The position numbers were made by a program, and so were the translations under genes. A stretch of 64,000 nt of DNA from Rhabditoides inermis (taxonomy: Eukaryota; Nematoda; Chromadorea; Rhabditida; Rhabditidae), in assembly GCA_963966185.1 (NCBI GenBank), contig CAWZYM010000285.1, positions 219,001 to 283,000 of the forward strand, given 5' to 3'. Of this stretch, positions 44,229 through 55,261 are shown piece by piece (positions within the stretch are counted from its first letter, which is position 1; each line of letters starts with the position of its first letter). A model generated the notes under the pieces. The model saw only the letters and a program-made list of their open reading frames with translations. It was not told where the DNA came from and did no database searches.

Positions 44229-44639
44229 ATGAAGTGGGAGAAAGGAATGAAGAGAGAGATCCACGAGGAAGATCGCCAATCACCCGCATTTGACTCGACT
44301 ACTTTTGAATTCGAGACAGAAGAGAGGCTAGCGGAGTTGACTAGTAGACACGAGAACTTCTACCTGACAGCAGAAGAGAAAAGAGCGAGAGAAGACGAGA
44401 TAATGAGGGAGCAAGAGCTACTACTTGAAGTACACACCCGTGTCCAGTATTACAAGAACCCCCTTACGTTAGGAGAGTATAGCATGCAAGAGAGAGAGGG
44501 CAGTGAGGGGAGACAGCCAACAACATTTCCTGTTATGAGAAAATCTCAAGCAGATAAGAAAAGGGAGAAACGGGAGAAACATAAACAGACTATCCGTGAA
44601 ACGAAAAGAAAACTGATGCGAAAGCGTAGATACGAGTGA
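44229..44639 (+). CDS. hypothetical charged protein
   Basis: 136 codons, rich in Glu, Lys and Arg, probably coiled-coil (KREKREKHKQTIRETKRKLM near the end). The stop overlaps a consensus donor (GA|GTGAGT at 44635), so the exon could splice onward. No family is recognised. It is the first of four plus-strand frames behind env. Confidence 0.4.
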   Translation: MKWEKGMKREIHEEDRQSPAFDSTTFEFETEERLAELTSRHENFYLTAEEKRAREDEIMREQELLLEVHTRVQYYKNPLTLGEYSMQEREGSEGRQPTTFPVMRKSQADKKREKREKHKQTIRETKRKLMRKRRYE

Positions 44640-44751
44640 GTGCCAACTCATATAGCCTCATAGCCTCTACTGATTACTTTCGTATTGCTTAAAAACATAT
44701 GACAGCATAGGATGCATAAGTAGTTACGGAGTACTTTACAGACGGCTGACG

Positions 44752-45167
44752 CGGTCGTGCGAGACTTTTGCCAACACCCGGCAGCGTTCATGAATGGTTA
44801 CTGCGACGATACGCTGTCAACGTACCTCAAGCACGCCCTCTCGAGCCAAAATAGAAGAATACCAAATGTAGAAGAGGCTATCAGGGTATATGAGTGGGTC
44901 ACGGTAGAAATTTTAGTGCTGTGCCATAACGGAGAAATACCACAACACATAGTGAGAGAGGAGGGATGTGTGCATATTCAGACTACGTTAAATGAGTGTA
45001 GAAACATAGAAATGATGATTATCAAACAGTACATACATGATGTCAAGATATGGAGAGGAAAACTAACATTAGAAGAAGCAATAGAAAATAGAATTATGGG
45101 AGACACATTTGAGACGTATTTAGGCTATGCACTAATGTCCAATGATTTTGATCGAATGTCCCTATAG
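44752..45167 (+). CDS. hypothetical protein or exon
   Basis: Open from a TTTACAG acceptor (44751) through a first ATG at 44790 to a stop at 45165-45167. Acidic, helical (RNIEMMIIKQYIHDVKIWRG). A TACAATAAA signal near 45206 suggests a transcript end. No family is recognised. Confidence 0.4.
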
Positions 45168-45241
45168 ACATATAGTGTATCAGACTGTGTCTTGTGTTTT
45201 GGTTTTACAATAAACTCTTTTGTTGAACTGTCATAATTCAG

Positions 45242-45532
45242 CTACGCGCACTTCTACTTGAACACTTCTCAGACTACCACCGCCAATCTAGCGAACTCCA
45301 AGTCTGGATTTCGTGGTGGGACAAGACGAAGAGGGCAATGGTTGACGCTCTCCCTCAGTCAGGGTCCATCGTCTCCGAAATGCATATGAATCTTTTGAGA
45401 GAAAAAGCAGCAGCGCGCGCATTGCGTGTACAACCCATTCGCGAGCGACTGCATGATCCGAGGGGTATCCATACTATCGTAGAGAGAATGATTGAAGCAC
45501 TGCGTAGCGACACAAGTCCTGACTCTTCCTGA
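45242..45532 (+). CDS. hypothetical exon-like frame
   Basis: Open in the same phase from an AATTCAG acceptor: LRALLLEHFSDYHRQSSELQ, VWISWWDKTKRAM, then a helical segment with REKAAARALRVQPIRERLHD. The upstream part before the first Met is open, which fits an exon better than a stand-alone gene. No family is recognised. Confidence 0.35.
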   Translation, partial: LRALLLEHFSDYHRQSSELQVWISWWDKTKRAMVDALPQSGSIVSEMHMNLLREKAAARALRVQPIRERLHDPRGIHTIVERMIEALRSDTSPDSS

Positions 45533-45562
45533 TTACGTCATTTCTCCCACATTCCCATTCAT

Positions 45563-46512
45563 GCTCGAGAATATACTATATCACTGTACCATACCAATAT
45601 TTAGTATTAAAATTTTTTTTTGATATCAGAGATATTTTTAATAGAGAGACTAGATAGTGGAAATTCCAGACGACCGCACATGCAGTGAAGCGTCGACGCG
45701 ATCAGAGGGTAGAGCTGGCGGGCGCAGGACTGTTGGCCAACGAGATGTACCGTCAGATTCAAAATGAAGAAACGTTCATGAAGAGACAGGAGGACGACGC
45801 CATGAGGAGGTCACGGGTGACGTGCCGTTTCCGAGCGTGCGGAGCCAAGGGCCACGGAGTGTTCGAATGCCCACTGGTACTCGCTCTCTCCACCGCAGCC
45901 CGACTAGAGATCGTCCAGAGGTACAGTTTATGTGGGGTTTGTGGCGAGTACAACATCCACAACCACAACGTCTGGAGGTGCCAGTGGGTCGCGTTCAAAC
46001 CGCGAGAGGTGTCGGAGAGAGTGGTGTGCCAACAGCCTCAATGTAAGATGGAATTCGTGGTGCACAACAAACTCATCTGCGTCCGTTACGAGAAGGCCAT
46101 GATGGAGGAAGGGTTCGGAGCAGACGGTTCTCGCTTGCTGGAGCAGCAAGCCAGGGAGGAGAAGGAGCGCCAAGAGCGACAGCAGTACCAAGGCAACCGA
46201 GCCCTACATGGGTTCATGGAGCCTCGTCAACCGACTCCTCAGCCCACCGCCGCTCACCAGCCCAGCGCACCTTCAGACTCGGATTCTAGAGCCGCCAGCA
46301 GAGCCAGCAACGCAACGGGAACCGCTGAGGCAGCACTACTCAATGACCTGAACATGGCGGGGGAGTGTGCACCGGTTGAAACGATGGGAGACGAAGACTT
46401 GCTGCTCGGGGCCAACGAGGAGTGGCAAGGGTGAAAAACATATTGAAATGTATATATTATGATGCTTTTTTTTGGAATTCGGTGATAGTATATAATATAT
46501 TCTCGAGCATTT
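45563..46512. repeat. inverted repeats flanking the zinc-knuckle ORF
   Basis: ATGCTCGAGAATATACTATA (45562-45581) is repeated in inverse as TATAATATATTCTCGAGCAT (about 46490-46511), with further partial match beyond. The arms are about 25-30 bp with a few differences. They may mark a small inserted unit or be chance AT-rich palindromes. Confidence 0.4.
45670..46434 (+). CDS. BEL/Pao gag-like zinc-knuckle protein
   Basis: Open from an ATTCCAG acceptor (45669). After a basic helical start (AVKRRRDQRVELAGAG, ANEMYRQIQNEETFMKRQED) come three knuckles: CRFRACGAKGHGVFEC, LCGVCGEYNIHNHNVWRC and CQQPQCKMEFVVHNKLIC. This spacing, with a conserved R between the first two, is that of BEL/Pao Gag nucleocapsid. 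A Gln/Ala/Ser-rich tail ends at 46434; AATAAA follows near 46684. Gag normally precedes pol; here it lies 3' of env. It could be the start of a second tandem element, a permuted copy, or a captured gag gene. Confidence 0.6.
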   Translation, partial: TTAHAVKRRRDQRVELAGAGLLANEMYRQIQNEETFMKRQEDDAMRRSRVTCRFRACGAKGHGVFECPLVLALSTAARLEIVQRYSLCGVCGEYNIHNHNVWRCQWVAFKPREVSERVVCQQPQCKMEFVVHNKLICVRYEKAMMEEGFGADGSRLLEQQAREEKERQERQQYQGNRALHGFMEPRQPTPQPTAAHQPSAPSDSDSRAASRASNATGTAEAALLNDLNMAGECAPVETMGDEDLLLGANEEWQG

Positions 46513-47956
46513 CTTTCTCTCTATTTTTTCTACCCTACCCTATGTGTGACATTGTTGAGATTACGGTTATGAGTGAAAATTGATGTCTCTATTTCTTCGT
46601 GTCATTGTCATCTTCTTATGTTCCATGACAGCAGAAAAATCTCGAAATTCTATAAAAATGCGCAATATTTGAAAACCCAAAAAATAAACAATTACGGGTA
46701 CATGTGTTGCGTTTGATTTGACGTCCTCCTTCCAGGAGAAGACGATCCAGGAGTACGGGAGAAGAGAGAGTATGTACGTAAGGGGTAGATTTTGGAGAAA
46801 AGGAGTTTCAAATATAGAACAGACTAGAAGAAATATTCATTCCGTTGGAATATGAAGCAGAGAATGGACTTGTCGCGAGCGAAACGTACACATAACCACA
46901 ACTACTAGCCCCCACCCCCCTCGCCCCAAATCGATAATGCCACGCACACTCACACGAGCGCAATTATAGGAATGCAGTGGTGTGAGTATGCAGCCTAGAA
47001 AGAAAGAAAATTTTTTCGTGAAAACTGATTTTGATGATTTGGTGTTTTGATTTAGTGAGATGGGATTCATGCACTGATTTAGCCACGATCTGCATTTTAT
47101 GTGCCTATTCATGGTATTTGTCTGCCCTCGAGTAATTTTGGAATCCGCCGAATTTAAACGCGCGGGGGTGGTCTGACGCACGCGCTATAGCGAAACGTCA
47201 TAAAAAGATATCCACCGCTAGAACGGTCGGTCGTTTTATTAGGCGCTTTTCGCAAGATGTGACCCTTGAATGGGAACTTCGCCTTTTCTTCGCCACACCA
47301 CCACCTTCTCGCCGCGTCGTCGCCGCGTCCTCATCGTCGTCGCCGCGCCGTCATCGTCACCCCATCGCCGCGTCGTCACTCCAACACCGTCGACTGCGAT
47401 GCTCGTCCACTTATCGCCACCGTCCGTCGTCCAAGGACACCGACAGGGACAGCACAGTCGCCCCCGGGAGTGTCGCGGCCAGAGGCCACGCAAGGAGGTT
47501 CGGCCCCGCCCATCCGACGCCCCGCCCCCTCGAGAGGAGAAGGCAGGCACTCTTCACAGGAGCGACACGGAGAACAGTCGCGCCCTCCCATTCTCACTAT
47601 CGCTATATTCCTTATGTCATAAAGGTCTATTGGTCTAATCGATGTGTGTGTTATGTGAGAGTCTATTAGGAGTGAGCTGGATTGGAATAGGTCGGTTTCT
47701 GCATTGGGTTTGATATCACTGAACCACCTGGTAATAACGTAGGAATCTTAGATAGTAGACTGGAATCATACTAGGAATAACCCATCTGCCGAAACACTGC
47801 GGAAATGATGGATCATTGAGGACAGCACAAGAAGAAGAACAGCACAGATTTCGCCCAAGAAGGTCATGTTTCTTTTTGGTGTATATTTATATATTAGAAT
47901 AATTCTGAAACTTAATTCTGAAAAAGGTTTAATTACCCAAGTTTGAGTTTGAGGTA
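46435..47956. other. no gene recognised; GC-rich LINE leader candidate
   Basis: AT-rich 3' flank to about 46.7 kb, then unique sequence. From 47259 to 47638 the DNA is GC-rich with CGTCGTCGCCGCG repeats and all three forward frames are open, probably a composition effect in the 5' leader of the LINE that follows. Confidence 0.4.
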
Positions 47957-49000
47957 ATGATGACGTGCTCCCGTTGCTCTACGTGTACCTGCCCTCTTTC
48001 CTTTGATGTGCCCCCTCCCTGCTTGCTGCCGCCGACCAGGCCCCCGCTGCCCGTGCCGCCGCCCCGCCCGCTGATGCAGATCGACCCCCACGCGCCCCTC
48101 CACGTCTCCGCCCAGCCCAGCATCGTCTATCAGGTGGATTGCAAATTCTCCCATTGTCTTGTTGTTTCAAACATTCCTGAGGCGGACGCATCGGTTCCCT
48201 CATTCCACCGCCACGAGGCGGACCTCGCCCTGGTCCGTGACCTGTTCAATGCTATTGGGGCGGAGGGTCCGCTGGTGGACTGCTACCGTTTGGGGGCGCC
48301 GGTGTGGAACCCTCGGGGTACACCTAGAAACATGAAACTGGTTTTCTCGAACTCGCACACGCCGAAGTATTTCTTGCATATGCTCTCGCAGCACATTCGC
48401 AATTATCCGTCCTCGCCGGTGTCTCGCGCTGGTGTCCGCGCTCGCCCGTCTATGGACGCGCCGGAGCTCGCGGTGCACAATGCCCGCCTCGGCAAACGCG
48501 GCCCGGTGGGCTCGGCGAGGGTCCCGCGACCTCCTCCCCCTCCCCATGCAACCGCTCAGCTCCCATCCGCCAAAGCGGCGGCCGATGAAGTGGCCAGCAA
48601 GGAGCCGGAGGTTGTGGTGGATATGGAGGTTGTGAGCGAGTGCGGGTCTGGGGTCGACGATGTTGACAAGGTCGCCGAGCAGCTTGGTATCTCCAAGTCT
48701 GCTGTGAAGCGTAACAAGAGAAAGGCGAAGAGGACCGCAGCCGGTGTTGAGTTCGAGGAGGCTCTGGCCCAAAACAAACATCGTAAAACTATAGTTTCTA
48801 AGGACGGTCGCTCCGCTGCTATTATTCATTCCAGCACACTCGCCTCGCCGATCGCCCGCCCTGTAGCCGACCGCGCGCGCCTCGTCACCCTCACCCAGGA
48901 GCCGTCCGCGCCGGGCCCGAAGCCGTCGACGACAAGCCGTCTGAGTGCGAGCAGCCAGGGCTGCCCCCCTCCGACGATGCCCATCCCTCCCGCAAGCTGA
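47957..49000 (+). CDS. LINE ORF1 protein
   Basis: 347 codons. A Pro-rich, Cys-containing start is followed by SHCLVVSNIPEADASVPSFH, LVRDLFNAIGAEGPLVDCYR and KLVFSNSHTPKYFLHML, the RNA-binding-like ORF1 core of CR1/Jockey-type LINEs. A basic Ala/Pro-rich tail follows. Its end overlaps the upstream part of ORF2 in another frame, as is common in LINEs. Confidence 0.7.
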   Translation: MMTCSRCSTCTCPLSFDVPPPCLLPPTRPPLPVPPPRPLMQIDPHAPLHVSAQPSIVYQVDCKFSHCLVVSNIPEADASVPSFHRHEADLALVRDLFNAIGAEGPLVDCYRLGAPVWNPRGTPRNMKLVFSNSHTPKYFLHMLSQHIRNYPSSPVSRAGVRARPSMDAPELAVHNARLGKRGPVGSARVPRPPPPPHATAQLPSAKAAADEVASKEPEVVVDMEVVSECGSGVDDVDKVAEQLGISKSAVKRNKRKAKRTAAGVEFEEALAQNKHRKTIVSKDGRSAAIIHSSTLASPIARPVADRARLVTLTQEPSAPGPKPSTTSRLSASSQGCPPPTMPIPPAS

Positions 49001-51759
49001 GAGTGTATTACGCGAACGCACGCTCACTCAAAAAACACCTTGACATGTTGCACGCGCTGCTGTATTCAAATTCTTTTGATATCTTTCTGTTCACGGAAAC
49101 GTGGCTTAATTCTAACATTCCCGATTCTCTTGTCGATCCTCTCTCGCGTTTTCGGATATATCGTTGTGACCGTGTTGACCCGAGTGACAATGACGCCATA
49201 GGCGGCGGAGTTGCCATATTTGTTTCGCTTGACATACCGAGCGTCTTCCATTGTTCCTCTACGTTGTATGAGACTCTCGTCATTGATTTGTGTCTGCCAT
49301 GCCCGCTCAGAATTGCTGTTGCTTACCGTGTTCCACACTTGTCCGTTGCACACTCACTTGCATTTTTCGACTATTTGCTATCCTGCACCCCAACCCCTTC
49401 TAGCTCGCTTGTGGTCGGAGACTTCAACTATCGCATCCTGCCGCCCGGCGAGATCCCCGCCGGCCCGCTGTCTATGTTTACAAATTGCACCTCTATGTAT
49501 AATCGAGTCCACGAGCCCACTCGCGGAGCACACATCCTCGATCTTGTTTTGTCCTGTTTTGACGTCTGCACCCGTGTGGGAAGGCCGCTCGGCCTTACCG
49601 GCGATCACAACTCCGTGTCCTTCACCATTCCAGTCCTTGCACCCTCATCTCCGACTCCAGCTCCCCCCTCTCTGTGTTTCACAAAAGCAAATTACGACGA
49701 TATCAACTATTTTATTTCTAATCAAACATTTAGCTTTAGCAACAGTAGTATGGAGCAGTCGTATTGTAGTTTTGTTTCAATTCTATCCCGCTGCATTAAA
49801 TCTTTCGTTCCAGTTAGCTTCCCTCAGTCCACAAGCGTTCCCGCACACGTCGAGAGAGCTCGCCGGAGGGCAGACGCGGCGTGGGAGAGGCGAGGCGACT
49901 CGGAGGAGGCCTTCGCCTCTTTTGTCCGAGCCCACCGCGCGTACTCCAAGGCGTGCAGCGGACACGCAAAGTGGAAAGAGAGGAAAGTGATTACTTCTGG
50001 TGACAGTAAGCGCTTTTTTGGCTATTTCGGTCGAAAGATGAAGGGCGGCCCTAGGGATGTAGGTGCTCTAAAATGCGACAATGGTGCTATTTCGTCTGAC
50101 CCATCCATCATTGCAAACACTTTCGCCTCATACTTTGCCAGCGTCTACACAGCCCCACCTGCGTCAATCAATCCCCCACCCTTCCCTGCGCGCACAAACA
50201 AAACTATGCCCCCCTTTCTTCTCACCCTATCCGATGTTCTTAGCGCTTTCAAACATCTAAAATCTACCCTAGCTTCCACTCCCGAGGGTATCCCAACGTT
50301 TTTCATAAAACGAGTATAACCATCGATTGCTCCAGTGCTAGTCAAACTTTTTAATTTGTCCCTTATAACTGAATCCGTTCCTAGTGCGTGGCGGGAAGCC
50401 GTGGTGAATCCCATCCACAAGAAGGGGGACGCCAAGCTCGCCTCCAACTACCGCCCCATTTCCCTCGTCTCCGGCTTCTGCAAGCTCATGGAATATTGTA
50501 TCAAAGATAAGTTACTATCCCATCTTCTCTCCCAATCTCTCTTCTGTACTCGCCAATTTGGGTTTCTTCCAAAACACTCTACTACATCCCAACTATCCCT
50601 TTGTATATCTCTCTGGTGTGATTCTATTTCAAATGGCGATCAGGTTGATGCAGTGTATATCGATTTTGCCAAGGCGTTCGATTCAGTTTCCCACCCACTA
50701 CTTTTGCATAAGCTCAAGGCATACGGCATCTGCAATAACCTGATTGCTTGGTTCTCTTCCTATCTCTCCTCGCGCACCTTCGTCGTCAAGAACGGTAACT
50801 CTGTCTCCTCATCTCTCTCCTGTCCCTCTGGTGTGCCTCAAGGTAGTGTAGTTGGTCCCCCTCTCTTTCTCATTTTCATCAACGACATTACTGACAACTT
50901 GAAGTCTGATGCACTCATGTATGCAGATGATCTCAAAGTCAGTCGCGCTATTGTAGATCCTATGATTGATTTCTGGGTGCTGGGTCAGGACGTTGGGGAG
51001 ATTGACCGCTGGTCAGAAATCTGGCAAATGTCGGTCTCCTCGGCTAAGAGCCGGCACCTGCAGATCAAAATGCGTCACGATTGCCCTCTCCTCCTTTCAG
51101 GTGTAGAGCTGCAGAAAGTAACTGATTCGGTAAGCGACCTTGGTGTAGAAATTAGTCCTGATCTCTCCCCACGTGCACACATTTCGAAGATTGTTAAGAA
51201 GGCAAATCGCATCTCGTATCTTATCACGGCCTCTTGTTCATTTCCTTCGCTGTCTACTTATTCTATTTTGTCTAATACCTATTGTCTCCCCATTCTAGAG
51301 TATGCCTCGGTCGTGTGGTCCCCTTCCCAAAAGGGTGACATTGCACAGATCGAAGATGTGCTGCATAGGTTTAGTAAGTTCTCTCTCCTTAAGCTAGGTT
51401 ATCCCGCTTTCGATATGGCATACGAAGAGAGACTTGCGATCCTCGGAATGCGGTCTCTTGAGTATCGCCGCATCGAACTCGATCTTATATTTTGTTTTAG
51501 GATACTAGCGGGCATGGAGTCTGGTGAGTTGAGTGGTATTCTCCAGTTGCTTCCACCATCGCGCCAGAGCGGGAGACGACCGAATCGGCGTCAGCTGAGG
51601 AAGTCTACCGTCTCCAACTCGCGGGTATACGGTAGTTTTGCGGTAAGAGTAGTGCGGGTCTGTAATGAGCTCCCGGATACTGTAGTAAAGTGCTCATCAC
51701 TTTCCGCTTTTAAAACTGCCTTGAGTAACTTTGACTTGTATACTATTCACCAACTATAA
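49001..51759 (+). pseudogene. LINE ORF2: endonuclease plus reverse transcriptase, one stop
   Basis: The frame is open upstream of 49003. Endonuclease motifs: YANARSLKKHLDML, LFTETWLN, VVGDFNY and the C-terminal SDH-like GDHNSVSF. RT: NPIHKKGDAKLASNYRPISL, VYIDFAKAFDSVSHPLLLHK, SGVPQGSVVGPPLFLIFIND, MYADDLK. Everything is in one frame except a TAA at 50317-50319 between endonuclease and RT. Otherwise it is a near-complete CR1/Jockey-like element. Up to about 52.0 kb is 3' tail without a clear poly-A. Confidence 0.85.
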
Positions 51760-52241
51760 CTATATATCTATTTCACACCTATTATGTTCTTATGCACCGA
51801 TGTCACTTTTGTCCTGCTCACATACCGTCCTTTGTCCGCACCGTCCCGTCCCCTGTCCTTGTCCTATGGAATCCGGTATAAAACACTTCTCTTTGCGCCG
51901 CGCGGTACCTCACTCATCTTTACCCATCCCTTGATTCTTCCGGTGACCGATTCGTATTTGTGCTGTTGTTATTATCATATGTTTTGCTTCCGTTTCTCAC
52001 ATTATTTCGATTAGAGATAAATGTCTATCACTCAACTTCTTTGGAACGAACATCGATTATGCTGGGTTTTTTGTATCGTCTGGTAGACTAGAAGTCTTGT
52101 TTGTTGTCTGTATTATAGCATCTTTATCGCCTCTTCTCTGTATTTTTTTGAGCATTTGCTCACCCATGCTCTGAAGGGACATCGGAGTTTTCTGTCGAGT
52201 CTCCGATATAAATGAAAGTGCGCGCAATTGGCAACTCTCAA

Positions 52242-52273
52242 CCAATCAGTGAGATGCAACGCCCCCTATCGAT
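52242..52273 (+). promoter_or_regulatory. CCAAT plus CGCCCC/ATCGAT promoter-like module
   Basis: CCAATCAG (52242-52249) and CGCCCCCTATCGAT (52260-52273) resemble the modules upstream of TPR genes. No recognisable gene follows in 52.3-53.5 kb. Confidence 0.3.
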
Positions 52274-52329
52274 TCGATCCGCTTGATGACTCACCTTGCA
52301 GTCGAAGTTGTCGAAGCGCGGATACTCAG

Positions 52330-52510
52330 GAAAAGTGCGTATCGGGTACCGCATACTCGCGCCGGGTGCCGTATACACGTACCGGGTACGGCATACTCGT
52401 ACCCGGCGCCGTACCGTCTTTGCTGGTACGGCACCTGGTGCGCCAAGGGGGCGGGGCCGAGAGTGTGTCGTACCCGATGCGGCAGATGCGCACCCGGTGC
52501 CGTACCGATG
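52330..52510. repeat. clustered GGTACGGCATAC-type palindromes
   Basis: At least six variants of CGGGT(A/G)C(C/G)G(C/T)ATAC or its reverse complement lie within 180 bp (for example GTACCGGGTACGGCATACTC). The rest of 51760-53525 holds no recognised gene. Confidence 0.6.
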
Positions 52511-53525
52511 ACGAAACGCGTAGAAGCGCGAAAACAAGTGGGCGCCGACTGCGCGACAGGCCAGTTGAGAGAATGTGACTCTCGTGACTGGCTGCTATTG
52601 TTTCATTTCTTTATTGTTTTGTTTAAAGTTTCTTGTTTCGATTACTATGACAACTCGCAACGTTTCATTTTCCGAATCTTCACTACCGAACTTCTGCAGT
52701 CTGCGCGCGCATTCGTGTACATCACACATCACTCTTCACAGGAGACGACTATTCAAGGTAAGATCTCATTGAAAGTTGCACGTATTCCCATGTCATTGTT
52801 CCAGAATCTGCTAGAACTGAAGACGACCGCGCGCAGCACAACCAACGAGACGAAGATGGAAACAAGAACGCCATCTACAGATCAAGCTGTTGCTCTGAGA
52901 GAATGTGTACACATGAATTCAGATTAGATTCATCAAGAATGCAGAACACTATTCAGAACAAAATCATACACCGAACAAAATGAAGTTTATCCGAACTCTT
53001 CCCGAATTCTTTATGAATGACCTGAATTCGTTTTGAATTTGTCCCGAATTTGGAATGCTTTCATGAAGATTTCCCCATGTCATTCTTTATACTACCGCCC
53101 TTTGTTGAAACATATATTGGTGAGGCAAAACCACAGGACGAGACCTAGTTTAGCTGACGCGCTCTTTTTCACTCATTTCCACAGAATTGGTAAAGACATT
53201 TTATCTAAAAAACCAAGGAAATACAAACGCATCATAGCAGTTCAAATCATGGAACAAACTTGTATGCATTTACAACATGGCAACAATATAATGCAAAACT
53301 TAACAATACAATACCGAAATGAAAACATGACATTAACGCTATTATTTCTCTTCTCGGCTTCCCCGTCGTCTCTCCGCTGCTCCTCCTCCTCCGCTCCTTC
53401 TTTCCATACTTGCACGAGTCGTCGTTGCGCTAGCACTAAATCAAATCAATACACGATACATATTTAACCTGACTTTCTCTCACAATTGAGCGTCTCTTCT
53501 TCTTCCCTCCATCTCCTCCACACAC

Positions 53526-53662
53526 CTGATACTTGTTGGTCGAGTTGAAGGGGATCTCGGCCATCTTGGGCGACTTGTCCTCAGCGAACTTGAGCTGCTC
53601 AACCTTCGACGCGTCGCCGGTGCACTCGCGGCAACGCACCAAGATGTCGTCCGAAGTTCTGC
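53526..53662 (-). pseudogene. orphan exon of a Na+/K+-ATPase alpha subunit
   Basis: Bounded by an acceptor (TTTCAG) and donor (CAG|GTGTGT), the exon reads CTGDASKVEQLKFAEDKSPK then MAEIPFNSTNKYQ. GDAS...EIPFNSTNKYQ is the nucleotide-binding region of P-type Na+/K+-ATPase alpha. No neighbouring exons of that gene were found within several kb on either side, so it is a fragment, or one exon of a gene with very long introns. Confidence 0.6.
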
Positions 53663-53994
53663 CTGAAATAAACAACAAACCATCAACTTCTCGCACCTCT
53701 TCCTTTCCTAATTTACCGTAACTTTACACCAAAATTCAAAAAAGTTCGGCTTTTTTGTTGAGAAAGTCACATATGGACAAATGACAGAGAGCATGGGCAG
53801 ACTGGTAACAACTCCTACACCAAAATTGGATGAAATTCCAAATGCCAATGCAATTCCAAATGCCAATGCAATGGATTTTTCGTAATTTCGCGCGTGTACA
53901 CTTCAAATTTTCGCTCATTCACAGCATTGTCCACTTATTGCCAGCAATGTAATGCAAGTTCGCCTACATCAGCCTTACACTTCGAACTCACCTC

Positions 53995-54275
53995 GAACTC
54001 GACGTGGGTGCAGACGGTGGCTACGAGGGTGTAGGCCGTCTTCAGCGCGTCAGCACTACCGCGGCCTGTGGCTGGTCACAGCCGAACTGAATACATACGT
54101 TACATGGTTAAACCAAAGCAAACTAGAATACAATATTAAAAACTCCGTCATTGTAAAACATATATGCAGATCGATAATCCATAAATAACAAACCTCTATC
54201 GACTCCATCGACAGCCGCGCCTATCTGACAAACTTCTCGCAGCAGTCAGTGAGGGAATTCAGCGCGTTCTGATCA
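53995..54275 (-). other. two exon-like segments, unrecognised
   Basis: Minus strand: NALNSLTDCCEKFVR, an in-frame TAG, then ARLSMESIE (about 54270-54195). Next, after an AG, GRGSADALKTAYTLVATVCT ends HVEFE at a GAG|GTGAGT donor (about 54070-53995). They look like conserved coding DNA with a nonsense codon. Confidence 0.35.
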
Positions 54276-54479
54276 TAGAATTGAATAACAATATAAATAT
54301 AACAATCATAATAACAACAAAACAAAAAAACAACACGAAAAAGGAACAAAAAATAAACAAGCGACGATGATTCATAAAAGCAATCCGAGACACGAAATTC
54401 TCACTACGGTACACAACCGAACACATTATTTCGGCGACCTGGAAAATTCATCACTTATTTACTTCATCACTTTGACTTC

Positions 54480-54622
54480 ATAAATTTTTCTTCATAAAAT
54501 TCATCACTTCATCACTTCATCACTTCATCACTTTGACTTCATCACTTCATCACATGTGATGAAGTGATGAAGTGATGAAGTGATAGTGATGAAGTGATGA
54601 AGTGATGAAGTGATGAAGTTTC
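54480..54622. repeat. hairpin of TTCATCAC repeats
   Basis: About 50 bp of (CTTCATCA)n are followed, across the centre CATCACATGTGATG, by the inverse (GTGATGAA)n. It is a near-perfect long palindrome. Short runs of the same unit recur at 55461-55480. Confidence 0.85.
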
Positions 54623-54667
54623 AATTTTCGTTTTTTCAAACAAACTTTTTTAATTTGTAAAAAGTAA

Positions 54668-54935
54668 TATGTAATTTGTTTTTTGTAAACTTTCAATCGG
54701 CAACGGCAACAGATGTCCGTTTGAGAGAGAGGGAGAGAAGGAGAGAGGGAGAGAGGGAGGAAGAGAGAGAGGGAGAGAGGGATATGTAATTTGTTATGTA
54801 ATTTGTTTTTTGTAAACTTTCAATCAATTGTTTTTGTAAACTTTCAATTTGTTTTTTTTTGTATACTTTCAAAATAAGTAATTTGTTTTTTGTAAACTTT
54901 CGATCGGCAACGGCAACAGATGTCCGTTCGTTCGC
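54668..54935 (+). repeat. dispersed direct repeat TAATTTGTTTTTTGTAAACT
   Basis: A block of about 55 bp, ending GGCAACGGCAACAGATGTCC, occurs at about 54670 and 54880. Shorter copies of its first half lie between them around a GA-rich tract (54724-54780). Confidence 0.7.
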
Positions 54936-55261
54936 TTACTCATAAACTTCATCATAAGGACCAGAAGTACAAGACCAAGATGAAGAGAATTCATACTTGA
55001 AAACTTGTAGGATGCAAATGAAGATGTGCTACTATGGAATGCTACAACAAGATCGTTTTGTACCAACTGAGCCCTTGCCATACCAACGAGAGATGACGAC
55101 GTATTGACGACGTCAGGTTACGTTGGTGGATAAAGGTTTGCTTGTGTCCGGCGCGTAATTATTCTAACAAATAGGTTTTCTCTCTACGACAACGCTAGTG
55201 TCAGTGAGTCCCTCAAACACGAATAACAATGAGAAACATGAAATAGGAAGAAGAACCTTAC

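Noticed and set aside
47259..47669. Overlapping genes in all three forward frames
   Set aside because: Openness in every frame follows from GC-rich, TA-poor repeats; no frame shows a recognisable domain.
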